NCBI GenBank assembly: GCA_016298185.1
Contig: JAEDDA010000002.1
Coordinates: forward strand, 1 to 64,000
From: Bacilli bacterium
GTDB lineage: Bacteria > Bacillota_I > Bacilli_A > RFN20 > CAG-826
Length of the DNA: 64,000 nt
Direction of reading: 5' to 3'
The translations under genes were made by a program, and so were the position numbers. A model generated the notes under the pieces. That model ran no database searches, was not told the origin of the DNA, and saw only the letters and a program-made list of their open reading frames with translations. Below, in pieces: positions 35,977 to 43,442 of the stretch (its first letter is position 1; each line of letters starts with the position of its first letter).

Positions 35977-38373
35977 ATGTTAGTTAGTTTAAAGAATATT
36001 AAAGAATATGTTTCTCTTGAAGGACTTACCGCAGAAGAAATCGCAAATGGATTAACATTTGCTGGCGTGGAAGTAGAAGAGATTAGAAAACTCGCCTCCG
36101 GAACAAACTTAGTCATTGGCGAAATTAAAACATGTGTTGCTCACCCAGATAGTGATCACCTTCACATTTTAAATGTCGATTTAGGTGAAAAATATGGTGT
36201 TGAACAAATCGTGTGTGGCGCACCTAATGCACGCGCTGGCTTAAAAGTTATCGTGGCCCGTGTGGGCGCAAAACTTCCAGGTGGAGAAATTAAAGCGGGT
36301 GTTATTCGCGGACAATCCTCAAATGGTATGTGCTGTTCCTTATTAGAATTAGGCGTCGACGCCAAATATTTAAGCGAATATCAGCAAGCCGGTATTGAAG
36401 AATTACCAGAAGACGCACCAGTTGGTGAAGAAAATGTCTTAGGTTATTTAGGACTTGATGATGAAGTTTTAAACCTCAAAGTCTTAGCCAATAGACCTGA
36501 CTTATTATCATTATTTAATGTCGCACGTGAAATAGGCGCTATCTTTGAACGCAAAGTGACAATCCCTGAAGTTGATGAAAAAGCCGATTTTGAAACCGAC
36601 TTAGTAGTGGGCAGCAAAACCGATAAATGTACACAATTTTCTGGTAAAGAAATTAGAGATATCACCGTTAAAGATTCGCCAAAATGGATGAAAGAATACT
36701 TGATGGCGATGGGTGTCAGAAGCATTAACAATATCGTAGATATTGGTAACTATGTTATGCTCACAACTGGTCAGCCATTACATATGTATGACGCAGATAA
36801 ATTAAGTGCCGCTAACTTAACCGCTAGAGATGACTATGAAGGTGATTTCGTTGCTTTAGATGAAAAGACCTATAAAGTCATTCCAGGAGATATCGTTATT
36901 TGCTGTAACAAAAAACCTATGTGTTTAGGTGGTGTGATGGGTAGTTTAGAATGCGCAGTTGATGAAAACACCAAGAATATTTATATCGAATCCGCATCAT
37001 TTGATGGTGCAACCATTCGTCATACATCTTCCCGTTTAGGTTTAGCAAGTGAATCTTCTTCACGTTTCGTGAAAGGCACAAACCATTTCCAAGCGGAATA
37101 TGTATTAAATTATGCGGCTTCTTTAATTAGAAAATACTGCGAAGGTGAATCGTTCTCTGATATCGTTACATATCAAGCAGAAGAATATATCGATAAGAAG
37201 ATTACATCTTCCGTTGAAAGAATTAACGGTAGATTAGGTACATCCTTCACCCCAAAGCAAATTAAAGAAACATTAGAAAGATTACATTTCAAAGTATTTA
37301 TGGGCGATAAGACATTTGTCGCTGCGGTCCCATCTTGGAGACTTGATGTCACTTGTGATGCTGACTTAAGCGAAGAAGTGATCCGTTTATTAGGTTTTGA
37401 AAATGTGAAATCTGAACTCCCATGTTTAGATACTAGAGTCGGTGCTTTAACTCTTGAACAAGGTAGATTAAAGAACATCCGTTACTTACTCTTAGACAAA
37501 GGTTTAGATGAATGCTTAACATACTCATTAATCAGTAAGAAAGAAGAAAACTTATTTAATTTATTAAATAATGATGAACACTATAGCATCTTAAATCCAC
37601 TTACCGATGAAAGAGAAGTGTTTAGAACTCACATCCTTCATTCCTTACTTAAAGTTGCTACATATAACGTTGCTAGACAAAATAAGAATCTCGCTTTATT
37701 CGAGACTTCTCATATGATTAGCAAATCTAGCAAATCCACAAACTTAGCAATCGTTTTAGTGGGCAAAGAAGCTAGACAAAAAGAAATGGAAGGCATTCCA
37801 TACGACTTCTATCATATGAAAGGCTTAGTGGAAGCGATTATGGATATGTTAGGTGTTGAAGCATCTAGATATAGATTCGATAGAAACAAAGAACACTTAG
37901 ATGAATTGCATCCAGGTAAATCTGCGACAATCGTCTTCCAAAACCAAGTTATCGGTAGATTCGGAGAATTGCATCCAAACAAGATTGCGGAATACGATTT
38001 AGGTAAATCATCCGCGGTGGTTCTTGAAATGAACTTAGATAGCTTACTTTCCGCGAAAGTCAGCACAATCAAAATGAGTCCAATTTCTCGTTTCCCAAGC
38101 GTCTCTCGTGATTTAGCGTTCGTGGTCGATAAAACCGTGGAAGCTAAAGACTTAATCAAAGCCATTAAATTCGCTGGTAAGTCACTTGTGAGCGAAGCTC
38201 AAGTATTTGATGTTTACGAAGGCGAACACGTCGGAGAAGGTAAGAAGAGTATTGCGATTTCCGTCACATATTCTTGTGATAATCACACCTTAATCGATAA
38301 GGAAATCATCGAAGTTGAAAATAAGATTAAGTTCGAATTAACCAAACAATTTAAAGCTGAATTAAGAGGCTAA
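35977..38373 (+). CDS. pheT: phenylalanyl-tRNA synthetase beta subunit
   Basis: The 798-aa protein has normal length and domain order: the N-terminal tRNA-binding OB domain (about 40-150, ICGAPN-like VCGAPNARAG), B3/B4 editing domains with ASESSSRFVKG (about 356), B5, the catalytic-like core, and the ferredoxin-fold anticodon-binding C-terminus (about 700-798). A strong GAGGAGG ribosome site lies 17 bases after pheS. Forms an alpha2beta2 enzyme with PheS. Confidence 0.96.
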   Translation: MLVSLKNIKEYVSLEGLTAEEIANGLTFAGVEVEEIRKLASGTNLVIGEIKTCVAHPDSDHLHILNVDLGEKYGVEQIVCGAPNARAGLKVIVARVGAKLPGGEIKAGVIRGQSSNGMCCSLLELGVDAKYLSEYQQAGIEELPEDAPVGEENVLGYLGLDDEVLNLKVLANRPDLLSLFNVAREIGAIFERKVTIPEVDEKADFETDLVVGSKTDKCTQFSGKEIRDITVKDSPKWMKEYLMAMGVRSINNIVDIGNYVMLTTGQPLHMYDADKLSAANLTARDDYEGDFVALDEKTYKVIPGDIVICCNKKPMCLGGVMGSLECAVDENTKNIYIESASFDGATIRHTSSRLGLASESSSRFVKGTNHFQAEYVLNYAASLIRKYCEGESFSDIVTYQAEEYIDKKITSSVERINGRLGTSFTPKQIKETLERLHFKVFMGDKTFVAAVPSWRLDVTCDADLSEEVIRLLGFENVKSELPCLDTRVGALTLEQGRLKNIRYLLLDKGLDECLTYSLISKKEENLFNLLNNDEHYSILNPLTDEREVFRTHILHSLLKVATYNVARQNKNLALFETSHMISKSSKSTNLAIVLVGKEARQKEMEGIPYDFYHMKGLVEAIMDMLGVEASRYRFDRNKEHLDELHPGKSATIVFQNQVIGRFGELHPNKIAEYDLGKSSAVVLEMNLDSLLSAKVSTIKMSPISRFPSVSRDLAFVVDKTVEAKDLIKAIKFAGKSLVSEAQVFDVYEGEHVGEGKKSIAISVTYSCDNHTLIDKEIIEVENKIKFELTKQFKAELRG

Positions 38374-38378
38374 AAAAT

Positions 38379-38873
38379 ATGAAAATCAATCGTGCATTAT
38401 TGCAAAACGGAGTCTCAAAAACGTTTGAAGAAACGATTGATTTTTCATCTGTCGAATTTGACCCAACACACATTAGGAACATCCCTTTATGTGAAGTAAA
38501 AGCAAGAGTCACGGATTATGAAGAAATTCTTCGTGTTGAACTCCACATCAAAGCGGATGTCATCGGAGTGTGTTCTTATACCCTAGAAGATGTTCCTCTT
38601 CACTATGAAATTGATGATGAAATCAGTTTTACTGATGATCCTGACGATGTCGATAATTACTACGAAAAAGGAAACCTCATCGAAATGGATCAATATGTCC
38701 TTGGAATTCTACTCGCAAATGTGCCAATCAAAATTGTCAAAAAGGGAGCAAAATTGCCAAAAAGTGGGGATGGATATCGCGTCATGACGGAGGAAGAACA
38801 CGAAGCTGAAAAACGTAAAAGAGGAAATCCCGCTTTCGACATTTTAGACAGTGTCGAATTTGACGAAGATTAA
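38379..38873 (+). CDS. yceD: YceD/DUF177 protein
   Basis: The 164-aa acidic protein fits the YceD family, linked to 23S rRNA and ribosomal protein L32 maturation. Conserved points are CSYTLEDVPLHYEIDDEISF (about 67-86) and NLIEMDQYVLGILLANVPIK (about 102-121). Usually rpmF follows directly; here a terminator follows instead. It lies five bases after pheT. Confidence 0.8.
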   Translation: MKINRALLQNGVSKTFEETIDFSSVEFDPTHIRNIPLCEVKARVTDYEEILRVELHIKADVIGVCSYTLEDVPLHYEIDDEISFTDDPDDVDNYYEKGNLIEMDQYVLGILLANVPIKIVKKGAKLPKSGDGYRVMTEEEHEAEKRKRGNPAFDILDSVEFDED

Positions 38874-38906
38874 TCAAACTACGCAGAGCGTAAAATTACT
38901 AATTAG

Positions 38907-38938
38907 GTCCTGATTTAATAGTCAGGACTTTTTCTTTT
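38907..38938 (+). terminator. Rho-independent terminator
   Basis: GTCCTGA and TCAGGAC with an eight-base loop and TTTTTCTTTTT. It separates pheST-yceD from the division cluster. Confidence 0.85.
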
Positions 38939-38959
38939 TAATTTTCTTTTAAAAAATAC

Positions 38960-38989
38960 TTGCGAGTTTAGTTTGCTTGCACATATAAT
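38960..38989 (+). promoter_or_regulatory. mraZ promoter
   Basis: TTGCGA at 38960-38965, 18-base spacer, TATAAT at 38984-38989. The start point would be near 38997, so the MraZ boxes lie in the first bases of the transcript. Confidence 0.6.
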
Positions 38990-39000
38990 TTAGATACCTA

Positions 39001-39030
39001 GTGGTAGAAAGTGGGAAAAAGTGGTAGACA
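39001..39030 (+). promoter_or_regulatory. three MraZ-binding boxes in 10-bp register
   Basis: Three direct repeats, GTGGTAGAAA, GTGGGAAAAA and GTGGTAGACA, follow one another without a gap right before the mraZ start. This is like the AAAGTG-type repeat boxes reported for MraZ of Mycoplasma and the TGGG repeats in other bacteria. They imply autoregulation of the cluster, here in the transcribed leader. Confidence 0.75.
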
Positions 39031-39031
39031 A

Positions 39032-39460
39032 ATGTTTTACGGTTCCTATTCACACAATTTAGACAATAAAGGCCGTTTAGTCGTACCTAGCAAAATGAGA
39101 GATGAATTAGGCGCAAAAGCTTACATCCTCAAAGGTTATGATGGTTGTTTATCAATCTACAAGGAAGCTGACTTCATGAAATTAATGGAAAAGATTAACT
39201 CCTTGTCTTTCACCAAGAAATCCGCTCGTTTATTCATCAGAGCACAATTAGATTCCGTTTGTGAACTCGAAATTGATCGCCAAGGCAGAGCCTTATTACC
39301 CACTTCATTATTAAATAGATATAGCATTGGAAAAGAAGTCGTCGTTGTTGGTGTTTATGACCATATCGAAGTATGGAACAAATCCGATTACGAAGAATTC
39401 TCCAAAACCGCTAATTCTTCATTTGAAGAAAACGCTGAAGAATTAGAAGATAACGACTAA
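39032..39460 (+). CDS. mraZ: transcriptional regulator MraZ
   Basis: The 142-aa protein has two SpoVT/AbrB-like repeats: MFYGSYSHNLDNKGRLVVPSK at the start and ELEIDRQGRALLP near 85-97. It is a ring-forming DNA-binding regulator of the division cluster. The start at 39032 matches the family start MFxGxyxhnLDxKGR; a GTG at 39011 would lie inside the repeat boxes and is rejected. Confidence 0.95.
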   Translation: MFYGSYSHNLDNKGRLVVPSKMRDELGAKAYILKGYDGCLSIYKEADFMKLMEKINSLSFTKKSARLFIRAQLDSVCELEIDRQGRALLPTSLLNRYSIGKEVVVVGVYDHIEVWNKSDYEEFSKTANSSFEENAEELEDND

Positions 39461-39461
39461 T

Positions 39462-40388
39462 ATGGGAAAACACATTCCTGTATTACTTAATGAGACCATT
39501 ACTGGTTTAAATATCAAACCAGATGGAATATATGTCGACCTTACTCTTGGTAGAGGCGGTCATAGTGGTGAAATTTTGAAGCAACTTCAAAAAGGACACC
39601 TATATGGCGTTGATCAAGATGAGGTAGCCATTGAGGAAAGCGGAAGATATTTAGAAACTATTTCAAATAACTTCACTCTCATCCGCAAAAACTTCTCCTT
39701 CCTAGATGAAATCATGAAGGACAATAATATCGAATATGCCGATGGCATTTTGATGGATCTTGGTGTTTCATCTCCACAATTCGACGAAGGAGATAGGGGA
39801 TTCTCTTATAGAGAAGATGCTAGACTCGACATGAGAATGGATCAGAGAAATCCTTTAACGGCTTATGACATCGTTAATTCCTATAGCCTAGATGAGATTT
39901 TTAAAATCTTAAGAGACTATGGTGAAGAGAAATTCGCTTATTCAATTGCTAAAAACATTGTGAGAGCTCGTGAGAGTAAACCAATTGAAACTACCTTCCA
40001 ATTAGTAGAAATCATTAAAAAGAGCAAGCCAATGAAAGAATTAGCGAAAGCAGGTCATCCTGCAAAACAAAGTTTCCAAGCCCTTCGTATCGCGGTTAAT
40101 GATGAACTTAATGTTCTACAGATCGCTCTTAAAAAAGCTCTTAAAGCTTTAAGACCTAATGGAGGTCGATTGGCAGTCATCACGTTCCATTCATTGGAAG
40201 ATAGAATTGTGAAGAACGTGTTCAAAGATGCCGCAGTTAGCGAAGGCAACAGATACGATATCCCAGCTCTTGTAGAAGAGAAGGAATACCAACTCGTTAC
40301 TCGTAAGCCTATCGTGGCTAACGAGCAAGAGTTAGAAAATAATCACCGCTCCATAAGTGCCAAACTGAGAATAATTGAAAGAAAGTAG
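39462..40388 (+). CDS. rsmH: 16S rRNA m4C1402 methyltransferase
   Basis: The 308-aa protein has the family marks HIPVLLNETI, YVDLTLGRGGHS (SAM site), ILMDLGVSSPQFD, ARLDMRMDQ, FQALRIAVNDEL and VITFHSLEDRIVK. It methylates N4 of C1402 in 16S rRNA. It starts one base after mraZ, as in most bacteria. Confidence 0.97.
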   Translation: MGKHIPVLLNETITGLNIKPDGIYVDLTLGRGGHSGEILKQLQKGHLYGVDQDEVAIEESGRYLETISNNFTLIRKNFSFLDEIMKDNNIEYADGILMDLGVSSPQFDEGDRGFSYREDARLDMRMDQRNPLTAYDIVNSYSLDEIFKILRDYGEEKFAYSIAKNIVRARESKPIETTFQLVEIIKKSKPMKELAKAGHPAKQSFQALRIAVNDELNVLQIALKKALKALRPNGGRLAVITFHSLEDRIVKNVFKDAAVSEGNRYDIPALVEEKEYQLVTRKPIVANEQELENNHRSISAKLRIIERK

Positions 40389-40403
40389 AAGGAGGTAAGC
40401 GCA

Positions 40404-40643
40404 ATGGTCATGAAAGATAAATTAGTCAAAACCAATCATAAAGCAAGTTATTACTTTATGAAGAAAATTTCTGTTATTGCTTTAGCTGTAGTAGCAGGTG
40501 CTTTTGCCATTGCTGTTCCAACCTACATCGTTCAAAATTCTCTCAATAATAAAACTGCACTAGCGGAAGAAAATAAAGAAGAAGAAAACAAGACCGATAA
40601 TAGTGGTGAAGATGAGGTAATTTATGAAATTATCCATTATTAA
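40404..40643 (+). CDS. small single-pass membrane protein in the ftsL position
   Basis: The 79-aa protein has a basic cytosolic start (about 1-20), one helix (about 22-46) and a Glu/Lys-rich outer part. Topology (in-TM-out, small, directly after rsmH) is that of FtsL, but the outer part is only about 30 residues and I see no leucine zipper. An AAGGAGG ribosome site supports the start. It overlaps the next gene by 20 bases. Confidence 0.65.
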   Translation: MVMKDKLVKTNHKASYYFMKKISVIALAVVAGAFAIAVPTYIVQNSLNNKTALAEENKEEENKTDNSGEDEVIYEIIHY

Positions 40644-40848
40644 AAAGTTCAACATTGTCGTTTCCCTCTGGTTATTAGTAGTGCTCGTGGCACTCATGGT
40701 CTTCGGATACGAGCTCGCTAATTACGGATGCTACATAGCCGCAGCGGTCATAGGCGCAATTATAGTCACCAACAACCTAATCGTATTAATAAGTGGTTTA
40801 ATCATTCCAGTTGTTCAAGAAAAAATGGTTTCCAGACAATACAATTAA
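40624..40848 (+). CDS. small two-helix membrane protein in the division cluster
   Basis: The 74-aa protein has two hydrophobic helices (about 9-30 and 35-63) with short basic ends. GAGG lies seven bases before its ATG, inside the previous gene. It sits where ftsI, mraY and other murein genes normally stand. I do not recognise the family. A role with FtsA/FtsZ at the membrane is inferred only from position. Confidence 0.65.
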   Translation: MKLSIIKKFNIVVSLWLLVVLVALMVFGYELANYGCYIAAAVIGAIIVTNNLIVLISGLIIPVVQEKMVSRQYN

Positions 40849-40874
40849 ATCTTCGGAATAAATAGTACAAAAAT

Positions 40875-40917
40875 AGTAGTTAAATAGTAGTGTTTACGAA
40901 AATAACTACTTTTTTAT
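40875..40917 (+). terminator. AT-rich terminator-like hairpin
   Basis: AGTAGTTA (40875-40882) and TAACTACT (40903-40910) followed by TTTTTT. It probably ends the mraZ transcript before ftsA. Three ATAGTA repeats lie in its left half. Confidence 0.55.
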
Positions 40918-40965
40918 TAACAAATATTGTTAATTCTTGTATATTCATTTGTAAGTTATTAAAAT
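40916..40965 (+). promoter_or_regulatory. ftsA promoter with upstream palindrome
   Basis: TTGTAT (40937-40942), 17-base spacer, TAAAAT (40960-40965) is a good SigA-type promoter. Just upstream ATTAACAA-ATA-TTGTTAAT (40916-40934) is a perfect 8-3-8 palindrome, a candidate operator. Confidence 0.6.
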
Positions 40966-40986
40966 AACCTTGATTGGAAACAAATT

Positions 40987-42189
40987 ATGGAAAAATACGT
41001 AGCAGCAATTGAATTCGGAAGCAAGAAAATTAAACTTGTCGTGGGATATGAATTGGACGGTAAGGTCTATGTCCTTTACGCACTCACAAAACCTTATGGT
41101 CACATCGTGGAAGCAGGTAGCGTTACCAATCAACAAAAACTCGCTCAATCAATCGCAGATGTGCGCAAATTTTCTGATCCATCCGCTAAACTAAAAGTTT
41201 CCATTTCAGAAGCTCTTCTTTGCTTACCTCCATTTGGTTTAGAAATCTTTGAAACCAAACAAGTAACCACAGTTATTTCTGATGAAGCAAAAATTGGCAA
41301 CTTAGATATTAAAAATATCTACTCATTAATCAAAAATGGTGCATTACCATTAGAGAACCAACTCATTGATGTTGCGCCTCAAAGATATGTACTTGATCAA
41401 GGACGTTCATTTTTAAAACCTCCACTAAATGAAACAAGTAGCACACTTACAGTGTTTGCCAAAGTTCACACCTTACCAAAACGTATTATCGGTGAATTCA
41501 AAGCAGCAATGGCCGCTGGTGGACTTAACATTAAACGTTCTGTGGTTGCACCTTTCGCAGCATCTGAATTATTATCCACATACGAGGATATACCTAGCGA
41601 TTACATACTCGTAGACATAGGTTCTAATATCACAACTGTGTCACTCGTAGGCGATAAAGAATTATTTGCTTCTAGATTCTTCGAATGGGGTGGAGATAGA
41701 ATCACTGAAAGAATCGTTGAATCATTTAATATTAATGAAGCTGATGCCGAAAAGTACAAAATTACATACGGTATTGATAAACGCGAAATGAACTTCAAAG
41801 CACCTATTTGCATCACTGATGATGGCGAAGGTAACGAAGTTAAACATTATACAGATGAACTTAACGCCATCATTAAGAATGAATTAGACTTATTTGTTAA
41901 ACAACTTAATGGCGCGATTGATGAATTACTAAAACCTTATGATAGTAGTTCCAAAGCTCTTCCAATGATTCTTATCGGTGGAGGAAGCCGCTTAAATGGA
42001 TTAATTGAATTCGTTGAACCAAAGGTTCAATCCGAAACTGTTAGAGCTGTTGCCCCTCGTTCACTTGGAGCGAGAAATCCAACATTCACAAACTGCTTGG
42101 GCATGATCATTGCTAATAGCAGATATCCAAACGTCTATGACGAAACCCACCCACGCGTTGGTCAATTACAACGCGAGCCAAATAAATAG
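40987..42189 (+). CDS. ftsA: cell division protein FtsA, without visible membrane-targeting helix
   Basis: The 400-aa actin-like ATPase normally links FtsZ filaments to the membrane. Features are AAIEFGSKKIKLVVG (phosphate 1), YILVDIGSNITTVSLV (about 206-221, phosphate 2) and MILIGGGSRLNGL (about 330-342, adenosine site). The end, after the last nucleotide-binding subdomain, is hydrophilic (PRVGQLQREPNK) with no amphipathic helix, unlike typical FtsA. It lies 14 bases before ftsZ. Confidence 0.9.
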   Translation: MEKYVAAIEFGSKKIKLVVGYELDGKVYVLYALTKPYGHIVEAGSVTNQQKLAQSIADVRKFSDPSAKLKVSISEALLCLPPFGLEIFETKQVTTVISDEAKIGNLDIKNIYSLIKNGALPLENQLIDVAPQRYVLDQGRSFLKPPLNETSSTLTVFAKVHTLPKRIIGEFKAAMAAGGLNIKRSVVAPFAASELLSTYEDIPSDYILVDIGSNITTVSLVGDKELFASRFFEWGGDRITERIVESFNINEADAEKYKITYGIDKREMNFKAPICITDDGEGNEVKHYTDELNAIIKNELDLFVKQLNGAIDELLKPYDSSSKALPMILIGGGSRLNGLIEFVEPKVQSETVRAVAPRSLGARNPTFTNCLGMIIANSRYPNVYDETHPRVGQLQREPNK

Positions 42190-42203
42190 GAGGAAACCTA
42201 ACT

Positions 42204-43322
42204 ATGGAAAATTATGATTTAGATAATTTCGAACCCGCTGCCAAAATAGTTGTTATTGGTGTTGGCGGAGCTGGTAATAACGCTGTCAATCGTATGATTG
42301 ATGAAGAAATCCAGAATGTTGAATTCTTCGTTGCGAATACAGATAAACAAGCTCTTTCGACCAGCAAAGCAACAAATAGAATCATCTTAGGTGAATCCAT
42401 TACTGGTGGTTTAGGTGCTGGTGGCGAACCAGAGATCGGTGAAAAAGCCGCTGAAGCAAGCGCAGACACAATTAGAGAAATTGTTAAAGATGCGAATATG
42501 GTTTTCGTTGCTGCAGGTATGGGCGGTGGCACAGGCACAGGCGCTGCTCCAGTTATCGCTAAAATTGCTAGAGATGCCGGTGCATTAGTCGTCGCTATCG
42601 TTACAAGACCATTTACCTTTGAAGGTAAAAAACGTGTCGTTAATTCCATTGATGGCTTAAATAAATTAAGAAACAATGTCGATAGTATTATTGTTGTTAG
42701 CAACGATAAATTATTAATGACAAGCGGTAACGCTCCAATCAGCCAAGCATTCAATGATTCTGATAACGTTTTAGCCCAATCTGTTAAAACAGTCGTTAAC
42801 TTAATTCTTTTACCAGCAGTCATCAACTTAGACTTCGCTGATGTGAGAAATACATTAAAAGATGCCGGCGTTTCTTTAATCGGATTCGGTATGGGTTCTG
42901 GAAATAACAGAGCTAAAGATGCCGCAAACGCCGCCTTATCTTCTCCATTACTTGAAGCCTCTATTACCGGTGCTAGAAGAGCGATCGTTTCTGTCACATG
43001 TGGACCAAATGTTAGCCTATTTGATGCTCAAGAAACTGTTAACCTATTAATCGATGCATCCGGTCATGATATTGATGTCAAATTCGGCGTTGCCATTAAT
43101 GACCAATTGGATGATGAAATCTTAGTTAGTGTAATCGCCAGTGACTTTGAAGAAGAAGTTGACTTCTCTAAACCAAGCGTCTTTAAAGTTCCAACTAGAG
43201 AACAAGAAGAAGTATTCAAAACACCAGAAGTTCCAAACTTTGGTGAACAAAGTCAAGAAGCCAAGAAAGAAGAAACATCTATTACCGATGATAGTATCTT
43301 ACCAAGCTTCTTAAGAGACTAA
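42204..43322 (+). CDS. ftsZ: cell division GTPase FtsZ
   Basis: The 372-aa tubulin homologue forms the division ring. GTP motifs are GVGGAGNNAVNRM near 18-30 and the tubulin signature GGGTGTGAAPV near 108-118. A short variable linker is followed by the conserved tail ILPSFLRD, which usually binds FtsA. An AGGAGG ribosome site precedes the ATG. Confidence 0.98.
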   Translation: MENYDLDNFEPAAKIVVIGVGGAGNNAVNRMIDEEIQNVEFFVANTDKQALSTSKATNRIILGESITGGLGAGGEPEIGEKAAEASADTIREIVKDANMVFVAAGMGGGTGTGAAPVIAKIARDAGALVVAIVTRPFTFEGKKRVVNSIDGLNKLRNNVDSIIVVSNDKLLMTSGNAPISQAFNDSDNVLAQSVKTVVNLILLPAVINLDFADVRNTLKDAGVSLIGFGMGSGNNRAKDAANAALSSPLLEASITGARRAIVSVTCGPNVSLFDAQETVNLLIDASGHDIDVKFGVAINDQLDDEILVSVIASDFEEEVDFSKPSVFKVPTREQEEVFKTPEVPNFGEQSQEAKKEETSITDDSILPSFLRD

Positions 43323-43340
43323 TTAATTTATTAAATAATT

Positions 43341-43368
43341 AGAGCGGGGAAACTCGCTCTTTTTTATT
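43341..43368 (+). terminator. Rho-independent terminator
   Basis: AGAGCGGG and CTCGCTCT (one wobble) with a GAAA tetraloop and a T run end ftsAZ. Confidence 0.9.
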
Positions 43369-43442
43369 TTCCCATTTTGTGAGAAAATAAACCTGTATGG
43401 GCTTTCGCGCTCATAAACATGTTATTGAAGGAGTTATGCTCT

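Noticed and set aside
39001..39030. CRISPR or tandem-repeat array
   Set aside because: Only three 10-base units directly before mraZ; MraZ boxes explain them.
42212..42997. 261-codon open frame on the minus strand inside ftsZ
   Set aside because: It is a shadow of ftsZ codon use; ftsZ is certain and no promoter or ribosome site serves the reverse frame.
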